A stretch of 21,575 nucleotides of DNA from Bacillota bacterium (GTDB taxonomy: Bacteria > Bacillota > Clostridia > Oscillospirales > Ruminococcaceae): positions 1-21,575 of the forward strand of contig JAEWWW010000036.1 of NCBI GenBank assembly GCA_023396215.1, in the 5' to 3' direction. The notes under the pieces were generated by a model. That model had not been told where the DNA came from. It worked only from the letters and a program-made list of their open reading frames with translations, and made no database searches. Shown here in pieces: positions 15,221 to 21,575 of this stretch. Within the stretch, counting starts at the first letter, position 1. The number at the start of each line of letters is the position of its first letter. The position numbers and the translations under genes are program-made.

Positions 15221-16287
15221 CACACCACCGCCATTCGCGCAAAGGTCGGGCTGCCCAGCCTTAAAATCTGGTCGCCCAGCAGGTGCAGGTCAGCGGTGGG
15301 CGCGGTGATGGCGTAGTTGTAAACCCCCGGGGTTTCCATCAGGCGGCGGCCCAGCACCGCCAGCAGCAGCGGCTGGCCCACAGCAAGGCTGTCAAACAGC
15401 TCGGCCACCGTCTGGCGGCAAAGGTTGCAGACCGCCTCGAAGTCCGCCCCTTCCTCGGGGGCGATGGTCAGCTCCAAATCCAGCGGCAGCTCGGCGGCGG
15501 GCAGCAGCAACACATCCACCCCCACCTCGCGGACACAGTCGAAATGCTGCTGCATCCGCTCCAGCAGCGGCGCGGCAGGCGGGTGCCCCGCCCCCGAAAC
15601 CACCACGTCCACCGTGCCGGTACCCCGGCGCAGCGGCAGTACCGCCGCCGAGGCGATGCCCTCAAAGGCCAGCGCCTGCCCCAGATAGTAGGCCCGGTTG
15701 ACCCCGTTGGAGATGTTGCGGTAGCTTTGCAGCAGCCGCTGGCGCAGCAGGCTGTCGCTCTCCGCGTCCTGCCCGCCCTCAAAGGGGGCGGGGTTGGTCA
15801 CGGCGGTCATGCCTTGGGCGGGGGTCACCATCACGGTCACCACCTCCGCCGCAAGGTTGCCCCCGCTGCCGGGCTCCACCACCTGCGCGGGGCAGTCGAC
15901 CCACAGCGCGTCGGCAGGCAGGGTCACATCATGGGTGGTCTGCACCCGCAGCGTTTCATCCCCCGCGGGCTGGCAGATGAGCCCGGCGGGCAGCAGCAGC
16001 GGCTGCCCCGCGCTCTGCCCGCGGGAGAACCGTAGCACCCCCTGCGCCGCAACAGCGGGCTTGCGGGCCAGCCCCCGCATCTGGGCGTGGCGGTCAAGAT
16101 GCTCTCCGGTGGCGGTCAGCGGGTTGGTCTGCTTGGCCGTTTCGGCCAGTTGGCCGGTCAGCAGCTCCAGTTGGGCGGCCAGCACCTTCAGCCGGATGCC
16201 GATATCCGAAGCATCGTCGGGGTGATGGCCGGTAAGGCTGCGGTAGCTTTCCTGCATGGAAGCCAAAATATCCTGATAGCCTGACAT
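15220..16287 (-). CDS. Baseplate J family protein (XkdT-like)
   Basis: A 355-residue baseplate wedge component. Typical features: an N-terminal helical part (MSGYQDILASMQESY), a GEHLDRHAQMRGLARKPA segment, a beta-rich middle with VDCPAQVVEPGSGGNLAA, then DAESDSLLRQRLLQSYRNI with NGVNRAYYLGQALAFEGIAS. These are classic baseplate J signatures. The length equals that of PBSX XkdT. ATG 16287 has GGAGGTGA about 9 bases upstream and begins one base after the DUF2634 stop. It sits between the gp25-like and DUF2313 genes, the standard order. Confidence 0.93.
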   Translation of the reverse strand: MSGYQDILASMQESYRSLTGHHPDDASDIGIRLKVLAAQLELLTGQLAETAKQTNPLTATGEHLDRHAQMRGLARKPAVAAQGVLRFSRGQSAGQPLLLPAGLICQPAGDETLRVQTTHDVTLPADALWVDCPAQVVEPGSGGNLAAEVVTVMVTPAQGMTAVTNPAPFEGGQDAESDSLLRQRLLQSYRNISNGVNRAYYLGQALAFEGIASAAVLPLRRGTGTVDVVVSGAGHPPAAPLLERMQQHFDCVREVGVDVLLLPAAELPLDLELTIAPEEGADFEAVCNLCRQTVAELFDSLAVGQPLLLAVLGRRLMETPGVYNYAITAPTADLHLLGDQILRLGSPTFARMAVV

Positions 16288-16288
16288 C

Positions 16289-16639
16289 TCAGGCGGTCAC
16301 CTCCATTTCATATAGCTGGCGGTCGATGCGCAGGGTCACGGTGGCGGTAATGGCGTCGGCGGCGCTGTCGTAACGGCAGCCCACCTCCTGTACCGTGACG
16401 GCGGGCAGGGGGGCAAGGGCCTGCCGCACATAGTCGGCGGCCAGCGGGGCGAGGGCTTCGGCCGTGCCCCGGGGCAGCCGGTGCAGGTCGCTGCCCAGCT
16501 GGGGGTCAAGGGCAAAGCTGCCCCGCCGCACCGCCAGCCGGATATACGCCCGCTGGGCCAGCTCCTCTGCGTCCAAAACGGCGTAGGGCAGCCCCCGGCT
16601 ATTCAGCACAAAGCCGCCGTTGTTCAGCTTGGTATCCAT
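16289..16639 (-). CDS. gp25/DUF2634-like baseplate wedge protein (XkdS-like)
   Basis: A 116-residue protein with the gp25-like lysozyme-fold pattern without catalytic function: RRGSFALDPQLGSDLHRLPR (39-58), a helix ending DYVRQALAPLP, and paired strands ITATVTLRIDRQLYEMEV. This family nucleates the baseplate wedge and the sheath end. The ribosome site AAAGGAG overlaps the stop of the spike-like gene. Directly upstream of baseplate J, as in PBSX and related tails. Confidence 0.85.
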   Translation of the reverse strand: MDTKLNNGGFVLNSRGLPYAVLDAEELAQRAYIRLAVRRGSFALDPQLGSDLHRLPRGTAEALAPLAADYVRQALAPLPAVTVQEVGCRYDSAADAITATVTLRIDRQLYEMEVTA

Positions 16640-16653
16640 CGGGTCGTCTCCTT

Positions 16654-17022
16654 TCAGCCTTGGGGGCTTTGCAGCCGCCCGTCGGCGGTGATGATAAGGC
16701 CGTTGAGCGAGATGCTGCCGTCCTGCCGGATGTGTATCTGCCCGCCGCCGGGGCGGCCCAAGCGCAGCTCGCCGGGCAGCAGGCCGGTGGTGTCGCAGGC
16801 AACACCGGCGCAGAGGTCGCCGCCCTCGCTGCGCAGCATCAGCAGGCGCTCCCCCTCCAAGGGGATATAGCCGCTGCCCCCCGGCCCAAAAACCGGGATG
16901 CCCCGCAGCTCAGCCTCGCCCACGGCGCCAAAGCGGCTGCCCTCGGCGTAAGAAACAGGGGCCACGGCAGCGCCTGCGCCCCCGGATGGTTCAAAAAGCG
17001 ATGCAAGCCAGATAAGGCTCAC
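16654..17022 (-). CDS. Short baseplate spike-like protein (gpV/gp45-type)
   Basis: A 122-residue protein. The first half (FGAVGEAELRGIPVFGPGGS) looks like a small OB/beta domain with RGIPVFGPGGSGYIPLEGE; the second half GELRLGRPGGGQIHIRQDGS followed by ISLNG is the repeat pattern of phage spike beta-helices. The best start is GTG 17022 (VSLIWLASLF) behind GGAAAGGA; an ATG at 17061 would extend it by 13 poorly conserved residues. It is far shorter than cell-puncturing spikes and lacks a lysozyme domain. It occupies the slot between hub (XkdQ) and gp25 where PBSX has XkdR. Assignment is from pattern and position. Confidence 0.65.
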   Translation of the reverse strand: MSLIWLASLFEPSGGAGAAVAPVSYAEGSRFGAVGEAELRGIPVFGPGGSGYIPLEGERLLMLRSEGGDLCAGVACDTTGLLPGELRLGRPGGGQIHIRQDGSISLNGLIITADGRLQSPQG

Positions 17023-17116
17023 TCCTTTCCTTTGCAGATGTCTGTGCGGGGCGATATCCACACCGCCCTACAGACTGGCACAGATGATTGGTGATATTAA
17101 GTGGTTCCAGCATCTC

Positions 17117-17266
17117 ACAGGCGCCGAGAAATCGTCGGAGGCGAGGCGGCAAGCGCAGCAAATAAGGGAGTATATTTGATATATGTGACCGACATTTGCA
17201 AGTGCAGCCAACAAAGCAAGCAAAATTATTTTGATTTTGCGTTCCGACGATTTACCGGCAGCCTGT
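17117..17266. repeat. 150-bp inverted-repeat element inside the tail operon
   Basis: The ends pair: ACAGGC-GCCG..AAATCGTCGGA (17117-17139) against TCCGACGATTT..CGGCAGCCTGT (17243-17266), including an uninterrupted 11-bp match. The centre has TATAT-TTG-ATATA (17171-17183), flanked by GCAAAT and ATTTGC. The right end touches the last base of the XkdQ-like stop codon; the left end is about 95 bp before the spike-like start. It is A+T-richer than the flanking genes and has no gene. I think similar blocks recur in Clostridia genomes, but that is a memory, not a search. Confidence 0.65.
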
Positions 17267-18216
17267 TACAGGTAAGCCGGGTCGGCCAGTATCAGCTTGG
17301 TCACCAGCCCGGCGGCGGTAAGCTGCTGCCGCGCCTCGGCCACAAACAGCCCGCCGCGCCCAAGGGCAGGGTGGTGGATATCCACCGTATCCATCGGCAA
17401 TATATGATGCACCCCCGGCAGCGTGACCCGGTAGCTCAGATAGGCAAGGTTGCTCTGGCGCAGCTGCCGGTCGGCGTCCTGGGTGGGGTTGTACTCATAC
17501 TCAGAGGACGGTATCAGATACCGCTTGCGGCGGATGCCCAGCTTCTGCATCAGCGGGTTGACCACCATCGAGCTGTACACCCCCCGGTCGTTGCGGATGA
17601 TGACCCGCGAAACCACCGCGCACCTGCGCCACAGCCGCTCGAGGCTGCAATAGGGCAGGGCGGCGGGGTCGCCGCTGTGGTTGGATATGGTAAACCGGCG
17701 GTAGACCTGATAGGGGCGCACCACCACCTTGTCCTCCCGTACAAAGGGGGTCAGCCCGGCGGCCCGCCTGCAAAACAGCACGAAGGCCTCCCATTCGCTC
17801 AGCCCCTTGGTGACGGTGAAGAGGGCCATCCGCCAGTTTTGGGCGGCGTCCAATTGTGAGAAGCCGTAAGGGCGGATATGATTGTTAAACAGGTCGCCCA
17901 GCCGGGCGAAGTAATAGTACTGGGGCAGCGCCTCGTTATCCACCGTCAGCGCCCCGATGCTGCGGGCCTGAAGGGTGAGGGTGGCGGTATCGCCCTCCTG
18001 CTCCTGCTGCTCGTCCACCAAGCCGTCGAAGAGCAGCGCCTTGCCGTGCCATAGCTGCAGGCCGGTCAGCGCCGGGCAGCCGAGGGGCTGTAAAAAGGCG
18101 GCTTCCAAGCTGTCGGCGGGGGTATCGTAGCTTTTGACCAGCTCAAGGCGCAAGGGCGGCCCAAGGGCAACGCTGCCGCCGTCAGCTGTAAGGCCGGTGA
18201 AGCGCAGCTTCTGCAT
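17266..18216 (-). CDS. Baseplate hub protein (XkdQ/gpD-like)
   Basis: A 316-residue hub protein expected to join the tube to the spike. Pattern: an N-terminal beta domain with LELVKSYDTPADSLEAAFLQ, an OB-like VDEQQEQEGDTATLTLQARS with ALTVDNEA, a central helical part GLSEWEAFVLFCRRAAGLTP, and a C-terminal part HILPMDTVDIHHPALGRGGL. The XkdQ family is about 325 residues, so it is intact. It overlaps the XkdP-like gene by 35 bp; GAAAGGGGGG is about 11 bases before ATG 18216. The stop abuts a 150-bp repeat element without truncating the protein. Confidence 0.85.
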   Translation of the reverse strand: MQKLRFTGLTADGGSVALGPPLRLELVKSYDTPADSLEAAFLQPLGCPALTGLQLWHGKALLFDGLVDEQQEQEGDTATLTLQARSIGALTVDNEALPQYYYFARLGDLFNNHIRPYGFSQLDAAQNWRMALFTVTKGLSEWEAFVLFCRRAAGLTPFVREDKVVVRPYQVYRRFTISNHSGDPAALPYCSLERLWRRCAVVSRVIIRNDRGVYSSMVVNPLMQKLGIRRKRYLIPSSEYEYNPTQDADRQLRQSNLAYLSYRVTLPGVHHILPMDTVDIHHPALGRGGLFVAEARQQLTAAGLVTKLILADPAYL

Positions 18217-18583
18217 AGTCGGCCTGCCCCCCTTTCAGGGTAGTCTGCTCCACAAACTCAAAGCTGTAGGAAAGCAGGCTGCCGTCCCCCTCGCCCAGAT
18301 AAACCAGCTTGGTCAGGTAGGCCTTGAAGGGGGTGAGCGCCGGGATGAAAAGATAGCCCGCATTCCCCTGCGCCGCAAGCTGCTCCAGCGCGGCGAACTG
18401 AGCGGCCGCGGCGGGGCCGAAGAACGCGCCCTGCCCGCTCACCACCCGGCAGCGGGGCCCAAGATGCTGCACCACCGACCCCAGCTGGGGGCAATGCAGG
18501 GTGGCGGTGGCGCTGCGGTAGCTCACCTGTATCCGCTTGGGGTTGTGGGGAAAGATAAAATCCTTATAACGCATGGCGGTCAT
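18182..18583 (-). CDS. Tail/baseplate adaptor, XkdP- or DNA-circulation-N-like
   Basis: A 133-residue protein with the pattern RYKDFIFPHNPKRIQVSYRS, LGPRCRVVSGQGAFFG, GYLFIPALTPFKAYLTKLVY and a terminal SYSFEFVEQ. This resembles the short proteins between the tape measure and hub in Clostridia tail clusters, related to XkdP or DNA_circ_N domains. No LysM domain is seen, unlike Bacillus XkdP. ATG 18583 overlaps the stop of the 118-residue gene (ATGA) and follows AAGGAGG; ATG 18574 is an alternative. Likely links tube end and hub. Family call is tentative. Confidence 0.65.
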   Translation of the reverse strand: MTAMRYKDFIFPHNPKRIQVSYRSATATLHCPQLGSVVQHLGPRCRVVSGQGAFFGPAAAAQFAALEQLAAQGNAGYLFIPALTPFKAYLTKLVYLGEGDGSLLSYSFEFVEQTTLKGGQADYAEAALHRPYS

Positions 18584-18936
18584 AGCAGCTCCTCCTTACG
18601 CTGGATAGAGGGATACCGCCGCAGGCTGCGGCGCAGCGCTTGCTCCAGCAGCAGGGCGGCGGCCGCCCCGTCGGCTGCGGGTACGGTCGGGGGCGCGGCC
18701 TCCGGCTCAAAGGTGATTTCAGGCTGTTCGGATGCCGTTATGTTTTCTGCGGGAGCGGCCACCGGTTCCGGTATTTTCAGCACATCCTCCACAGGTTTAA
18801 GCGCCTGCGGGGGTGCGGCCATGGCAAGGTCATAACTTCTGCCTTCGTAGGTGGACCCCGCCGGTTCAGGGGGCTGCCCCTGCAGCCTGCGGTGCACCTC
18901 AACCCCCTGCCGCAGCGCGGTACTCAGGTCAAGCAT
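18580..18936 (-). CDS. Unknown 118-residue protein in the tape-measure position
   Basis: I do not recognise a family. The protein has a charged N-terminus (MLDLSTALRQGVEVHRRLQG), a Pro/Ala/Glu-rich middle (about 22-87; PEPVAAPAENITASEQPEIT) likely disordered, and an amphipathic helical C-terminus (ALLLEQALRRSLRRYPSIQR). ATG 18936 follows GGGGAGGT; the gene overlaps the assembly protein upstream by 13 bp (in the -1 frame relative to it) and the XkdP-like gene downstream by 4 bp. It sits exactly where related clusters carry the tape-measure gene but is far too short for one. It could be a frameshift extension of the assembly protein, a remnant, or a replacement. Confidence 0.75.
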   Translation of the reverse strand: MLDLSTALRQGVEVHRRLQGQPPEPAGSTYEGRSYDLAMAAPPQALKPVEDVLKIPEPVAAPAENITASEQPEITFEPEAAPPTVPAADGAAAALLLEQALRRSLRRYPSIQRKEELL

Positions 18937-19274
18937 CCCGCCACCTCCCCGTCATCCGCCCGCCGGCCGTATTCCAGCAGCCCATCGGCCCAGTCGGCAT
19001 AGAGCCGGGCCAGCGCGGCAAGCTCCCCCGCGTCATAAAGCAGGATGGGCGAAAAGGCGGTTTCAAAGAGCAGGCCGGTGTCGGCCGCCAAAAAGAGCAG
19101 GGCGGCGTTGTGGGCAAGGGCCTGCGCCTCTTCACCCTGCAAGCCCAGCGCCTCCAGCCGCTCCCGGTTGCCGGAGGCAAGCTGCTCCAGCCGCAGTTGG
19201 TCGGCGGCGCTCAGCCCCCGAAAAGCCACCTGCCCGCCGCCAAAGGGGGCCGCGCCCCGGTCAAGGGCGCTCAC
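18924..19274 (-). CDS. Tail assembly chaperone-like protein (XkdN-like)
   Basis: A 116-residue, mainly helical protein following the tube gene, in the slot of XkdN or lambda G-type assembly chaperones. Pattern: FRGLSAADQLRLEQLASGNR, EALGLQGEEAQALAHNAALL, LLYDAGELAALARLYADWAD. The start is GTG 19274, overlapping the tube stop (GTGA), with GAGGTGG before it. The role follows from position more than from sequence. I see no XXXYYYZ slippery heptamer at its end that would fuse it to the next gene. Confidence 0.65.
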   Translation of the reverse strand: MSALDRGAAPFGGGQVAFRGLSAADQLRLEQLASGNRERLEALGLQGEEAQALAHNAALLFLAADTGLLFETAFSPILLYDAGELAALARLYADWADGLLEYGRRADDGEVAGCLT

Positions 19275-19657
19275 ACCGCCACCTCGATGCGCCCCCGCGC
19301 CACAATCGAGACGGTTTCAAACATCACGTCCCCTAGGGTGGTGGCCTCAAAGATGCCCGACCACTGGCAGTCGGAGAAAATCACCTTGCGCCGGGGGCCG
19401 ACGATGACCAGGTTAAAGCCGCTCAGGCTGTGAAAATTCACCGAGTCGGCAAGGGCGTCGTCCACCCGTACCCGGGTCAGCTCGATGAAATGCCGCACCC
19501 GGCCATCGATGGTGCCCACCGGCTCCTTGCTGCCAAAGGCCTCCACATAGCGGCTCTCCTTGGTGGTCTTTACCTTATAGCTCTGGGCCACCGCCAGCTT
19601 TCTGCCGTTGACCTCTATATAAATATCCTTGCTGGTGGGGAAGGTCAGTACAGCCAT
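19271..19657 (-). CDS. Tail tube protein (XkdM-like)
   Basis: A 128-residue beta-rich inner-tube subunit. Pattern: IYIEVNGRKLAVAQSYKVKT, SRYVEAFGSKEPVGTIDGRV, HFIELTRVRVDDALADSVNF, which is the XkdM-family layout. ATG 19657 follows AAAAGGAGG with about 5 bases, a very strong ribosome site suited to a major structural protein; an upstream in-frame start 13 codons earlier lacks one. Tube subunits stack as rings inside the sheath. Confidence 0.88.
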   Translation of the reverse strand: MAVLTFPTSKDIYIEVNGRKLAVAQSYKVKTTKESRYVEAFGSKEPVGTIDGRVRHFIELTRVRVDDALADSVNFHSLSGFNLVIVGPRRKVIFSDCQWSGIFEATTLGDVMFETVSIVARGRIEVAV

Positions 19658-19678
19658 GGTTCCTCCTTTTCCGCTTCT

Positions 19679-19753
19679 GCTCAAAGGGCCGCCCACCGGG
19701 CTGAAAATCCTTGGATTGTTGGGGGATTTCGCCCCGCAAGCCCCTCTTTGAGC
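19679..19753 (-). other. Structured spacer between sheath and tube genes
   Basis: GCTCAAAG (19679-19686) and CTTTGAGC (19746-19753) are a perfect 8-bp inverted pair, with smaller pairs inside (AATCC-TT-GGATT). The gap from the sheath stop to the tube ATG is 136 bp, the only gap between the head-tail and hub genes, which otherwise overlap. It could process or partially terminate the message and so set the sheath-to-tube ratio; this is inference. Confidence 0.45.
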
Positions 19754-19793
19754 GAAATATCCATCTGTATTTGCAGAGTTTTAGGCAAACGCC

Positions 19794-20855
19794 TTAAACC
19801 AGCACGTGGGTTTTAATGTGTATCTGGTTTACCGCATAGGCCACCCCAAAGGAAAGCTCGACCACGCAGATGCTGGGGTCGTCGGGGTGGGCGGCAACCG
19901 CCGGGCCGTCAAACCCGGTGATGATGCCCTGCGCCTGCTTCTCGCTGAGCAATACAATTACCTGAGAGGCCACGGCGTTGTAGCTTTGCAGGGTGCTTTT
20001 GGCTCCCCGCAAAAGCAGCAGCAGGGTACCGCGCACAGCGGTCATCACATGGTCGATAATCAGGGTGGTGTTCACCGGCGCAAAGCTGCGGTCGGCGGCC
20101 CCGCCGGTGGTGGTGCGGGTGGTCAGCGCCCTTACGCACTGCACTGCGCCCCCCACCTGCTCCAGCGGGGTAATGCCCGCCGCCAGCAGCGTTTCCACCT
20201 GCTGGTCGGTGAGGGTGGTCTCCAGCAGGTCAAGACCGGGCAGCGTATAGCCGCTGAGCGAGGCCGCGGGGTCTTCCAGCGTCAGCACCGCCGCCGCCAA
20301 TGCCGCCGCTGCAAGCAACGGGCCGTGGCCGCCGCTCTGACCTGCGGGCAGGCCGCCGGGGCAGACCAATACCATCCGCTCGCTATCCAGCGCCTGAGCG
20401 GCGGCAGGGGCGGTTTCGGGGTCGGCAAAGCCGCAGAAGGCGATGCGCTCCCGCTGGTTCTGGCTGGCCACCAGCACCGAAGCCTTGACCTCTGCCAGCG
20501 CTTCCTCATCGTCGGTGGCGCAAACCACCGCATAAAGGTTCTGCTGCCCCTTCAGCAGGGCCATGGCCGCCTGATAGTCGCTGGCCGCAGGCTCGGGCGG
20601 CAGAGCCGCCAGCCAGACCCGTGAAACCCCGCCCACAAAAAGCAGCCGCAGGGCGGTCAGCGCTGCGCCGACGGTATCATCCGCCAGCAGCGCAGCCCCC
20701 TGCGCGTAGCTTTCCGCCCAGCGGGGGGCGCTCAGAGCGCCGCTGTCACAGGGGGCCAGCAGGGCGGCATACTGCCTGCTGCGCCCCGCGCCATATAAAG
20801 AAGAAACGGTATACTGCGAAAAAACCCCCGGTCTGAGGGTGTTTGCAAAGGCCAT
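19794..20855 (-). CDS. Contractile tail sheath protein (XkdK-like)
   Basis: A 353-residue sheath subunit. N-terminal MAFANTLRPGVFSQYTV is the linker strand typical of sheaths. A Rossmann-like middle has RERIAFCGFADP and ERMVLVCPGGLP. The C-terminal domain has LTTRTTTGGAADRSFAPVNT and the final strand YAVNQIHIKTHVLV that hooks neighbouring subunits. It is clearly shorter than PBSX XkdK (about 466), so an outer domain is probably missing. ATG 20855 overlaps the stop of the preceding gene by one base and has AAGGAG about 9 bases upstream. It proves that the tail is contractile. Confidence 0.92.
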   Translation of the reverse strand: MAFANTLRPGVFSQYTVSSLYGAGRSRQYAALLAPCDSGALSAPRWAESYAQGAALLADDTVGAALTALRLLFVGGVSRVWLAALPPEPAASDYQAAMALLKGQQNLYAVVCATDDEEALAEVKASVLVASQNQRERIAFCGFADPETAPAAAQALDSERMVLVCPGGLPAGQSGGHGPLLAAAALAAAVLTLEDPAASLSGYTLPGLDLLETTLTDQQVETLLAAGITPLEQVGGAVQCVRALTTRTTTGGAADRSFAPVNTTLIIDHVMTAVRGTLLLLLRGAKSTLQSYNAVASQVIVLLSEKQAQGIITGFDGPAVAAHPDDPSICVVELSFGVAYAVNQIHIKTHVLV

Positions 20856-21331
20856 CAGTTCACGCTCCTTACAACAAATTCGCTGATTTCCTGCCGCTGC
20901 CCGCCGGTGGCAAAGAGGGCAGGCAGCCCCGCCTTGGCGGTGAGCACAAAGCCCCCCAGCGCCCGGTCATAGCACAGGGCGTCGCACCAAAGGCCGCTGA
21001 CCGGCAGGGGGCAGGGTTCCAGCAGCAGCGCCTGGCAGAGGGTGGTGAACAGCCGGTGGCAATCCCCCGCGCTGTCGGGCGAGCAGATGGTGAAGCGCAG
21101 GGTGATATCCAGCCCGCGGCCAAACTGCTCCTGCCCGCCGGCCGCCCCCAAAAAGGGGGAGGCCCCCGCCGCAACCGCCTGCACCTGATGGATGCCCACC
21201 CCCACCAGCGCCGCCGGGGAGCAGGCTCCCCGCGCCTGTGATGGGTACTCATCCACCACCGCGGCGTCGGGTGCAAACTTTGGAGCCAGATAATCCACCA
21301 GCGCAAGCTTTAGCTCCTGCAGGCTGTTCAT
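20855..21331 (-). CDS. Tail terminator-like protein (XkdI position)
   Basis: A 158-residue protein directly before the sheath gene, where contractile-tail clusters carry a tail terminator/completion protein. Pattern: NSLQELKLALVDYLAPKFAP, a beta core ALVGVGIHQVQAV, RGLDITLRFTICSPDSAGDC, a helix RLFTTLCQALLLE, and a closing strand EISEFVVRSV. ATG 21331 overlaps the upstream stop (ATGA) and follows AGGAGGT. A longer reading frame starting at 21433 is rejected because it overlaps the upstream gene. Assignment is from position and fold-like pattern. Confidence 0.65.
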   Translation of the reverse strand: MNSLQELKLALVDYLAPKFAPDAAVVDEYPSQARGACSPAALVGVGIHQVQAVAAGASPFLGAAGGQEQFGRGLDITLRFTICSPDSAGDCHRLFTTLCQALLLEPCPLPVSGLWCDALCYDRALGGFVLTAKAGLPALFATGGQRQEISEFVVRSVN

Positions 21332-21540
21332 CCCTCCACCTCCTCTGTACCGGGGCAGCGGGTGAGGGTCGCGGTGCGCAGCACCATCGCCCCCGCCCAG
21401 TAATAATCGCGCAGGCCGCCCACCACAAAGCACAGGCCGCCGCAGAGCAGCAGGTCGCCCTCCCGCAGCAGCATCCCCGCCCCGGTGGCCGGGCCGCGGT
21501 AGAGGTATTCCAGCCGGTCGGCGCGCCCCAGAGGGGTGGG
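21328..21540 (-). CDS. Partial head-tail connector-type protein (C-terminus)
   Basis: The last ~70 residues of a gene whose start lies beyond the window. Readable sequence includes ADRLEYLYRGPATGAGMLLR, EGDLLLCGGLCFVVGGLRDY, and the end TEEVEG. A beta-rich protein with a VVGGLRDYYWAGAMVLRTAT strand pair is typical of the small head-tail joining/completion proteins at this place (XkdH-like). The reading frame enters the homopolymer runs at the edge and cannot be followed. Confidence 0.55.
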   Translation of the reverse strand, partial: PTPLGRADRLEYLYRGPATGAGMLLREGDLLLCGGLCFVVGGLRDYYWAGAMVLRTATLTRCPGTEEVEG

Positions 21541-21575
21541 GGGGGGGGCCCCCCCCCCCCCCCCCCCCCGCGGGG
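21538..21575. other. G-run/C-run end, probable artefact
   Basis: 11 G followed by 21 C and then GCGGGG at the very end of the window. Such a symmetrical run at an edge is more likely an assembly or sequencing artefact than real coding sequence, although it lies inside a predicted gene. Confidence 0.7.

Noticed and set aside
15283..16035. Plus-strand frame opposite baseplate J
   Set aside because: Arg/Gln/Gly/His-rich composition and overlap with a confidently identified gene.
18920..18950. Programmed -1 frameshift joining the assembly protein and the 118-residue protein
   Set aside because: Frames and overlap would allow it, but no XXXYYYZ slippery heptamer is present and the second gene has its own ribosome site. 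Kept only as a hypothesis.
1..21575. CRISPR array, tRNA or rRNA genes
   Set aside because: No regularly spaced direct repeats and no cloverleaf or rRNA-like segments were noticed on reading; a dedicated search was not possible.

Overview
The window looks like chromosomal DNA from a G+C-rich, low-oxygen Gram-positive bacterium, most likely a Clostridia member near the Oscillospiraceae/Ruminococcaceae. This rests on three things: the Firmicutes order coaBC-priA-def-fmt-rsmB-rlmN-prpC-prkC-rsgA-thiN, strong AAGGAGG-type ribosome sites, and protein sequences that read as Clostridia. The taxonomic call is an inference made without a database search.

Region 1 (12-13176, plus strand) is a housekeeping block. 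It covers coenzyme A synthesis (coaBC), replication restart (priA), formyl-Met removal and formylation (def, fmt), a membrane zinc peptidase, rRNA modification (rsmB, rlmN), the PrpC/PrkC phosphatase-kinase pair that senses cell-wall fragments, ribosome assembly (rsgA) and thiamine pyrophosphate synthesis (thiN). Many genes overlap at ATGA, GTGA or TTGA and are probably translationally coupled. A 172-bp foldback element with 18-bp terminal inverted repeats sits between priA and def. rpe, common between rsgA and thiN in Bacillus, is absent.

Region 2 (13177-13889) is a small junction. It holds a 65-residue DUF6440-like protein (plus), a strong bidirectional terminator, and an XRE-type regulator (minus). 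The regulator's promoter region carries a 10-bp inverted repeat that looks like an operator pair.

Region 3 (13890 to the right end, all minus strand) is a compact PBSX/Xkd-type contractile phage-tail cluster. In transcription order: a partial head-tail-type protein, tail terminator-like protein, sheath, tube, small tail-assembly protein, a 118-residue unknown, an XkdP-like adaptor, an XkdQ-like hub, a short baseplate spike-like protein, a gp25/DUF2634 wedge protein, baseplate J, a DUF2313 protein and a short fibre/adhesin. Most genes overlap by a few bases. No tape-measure gene lies between the tail-assembly protein and the XkdP-like adaptor, where these clusters normally carry a very large one. 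The slot holds only the 118-residue protein, and both of its junctions are intact overlaps. No lysis, integrase, capsid or terminase gene is visible, though the window ends inside the cluster. Three structured non-coding segments interrupt the otherwise tightly packed tail genes (19658-19793, 17023-17265, 14364-14647); one is a 150-bp repeat-like element.

The last ~38 bases are a G-run followed by a C-run and look like a sequence or assembly artefact.
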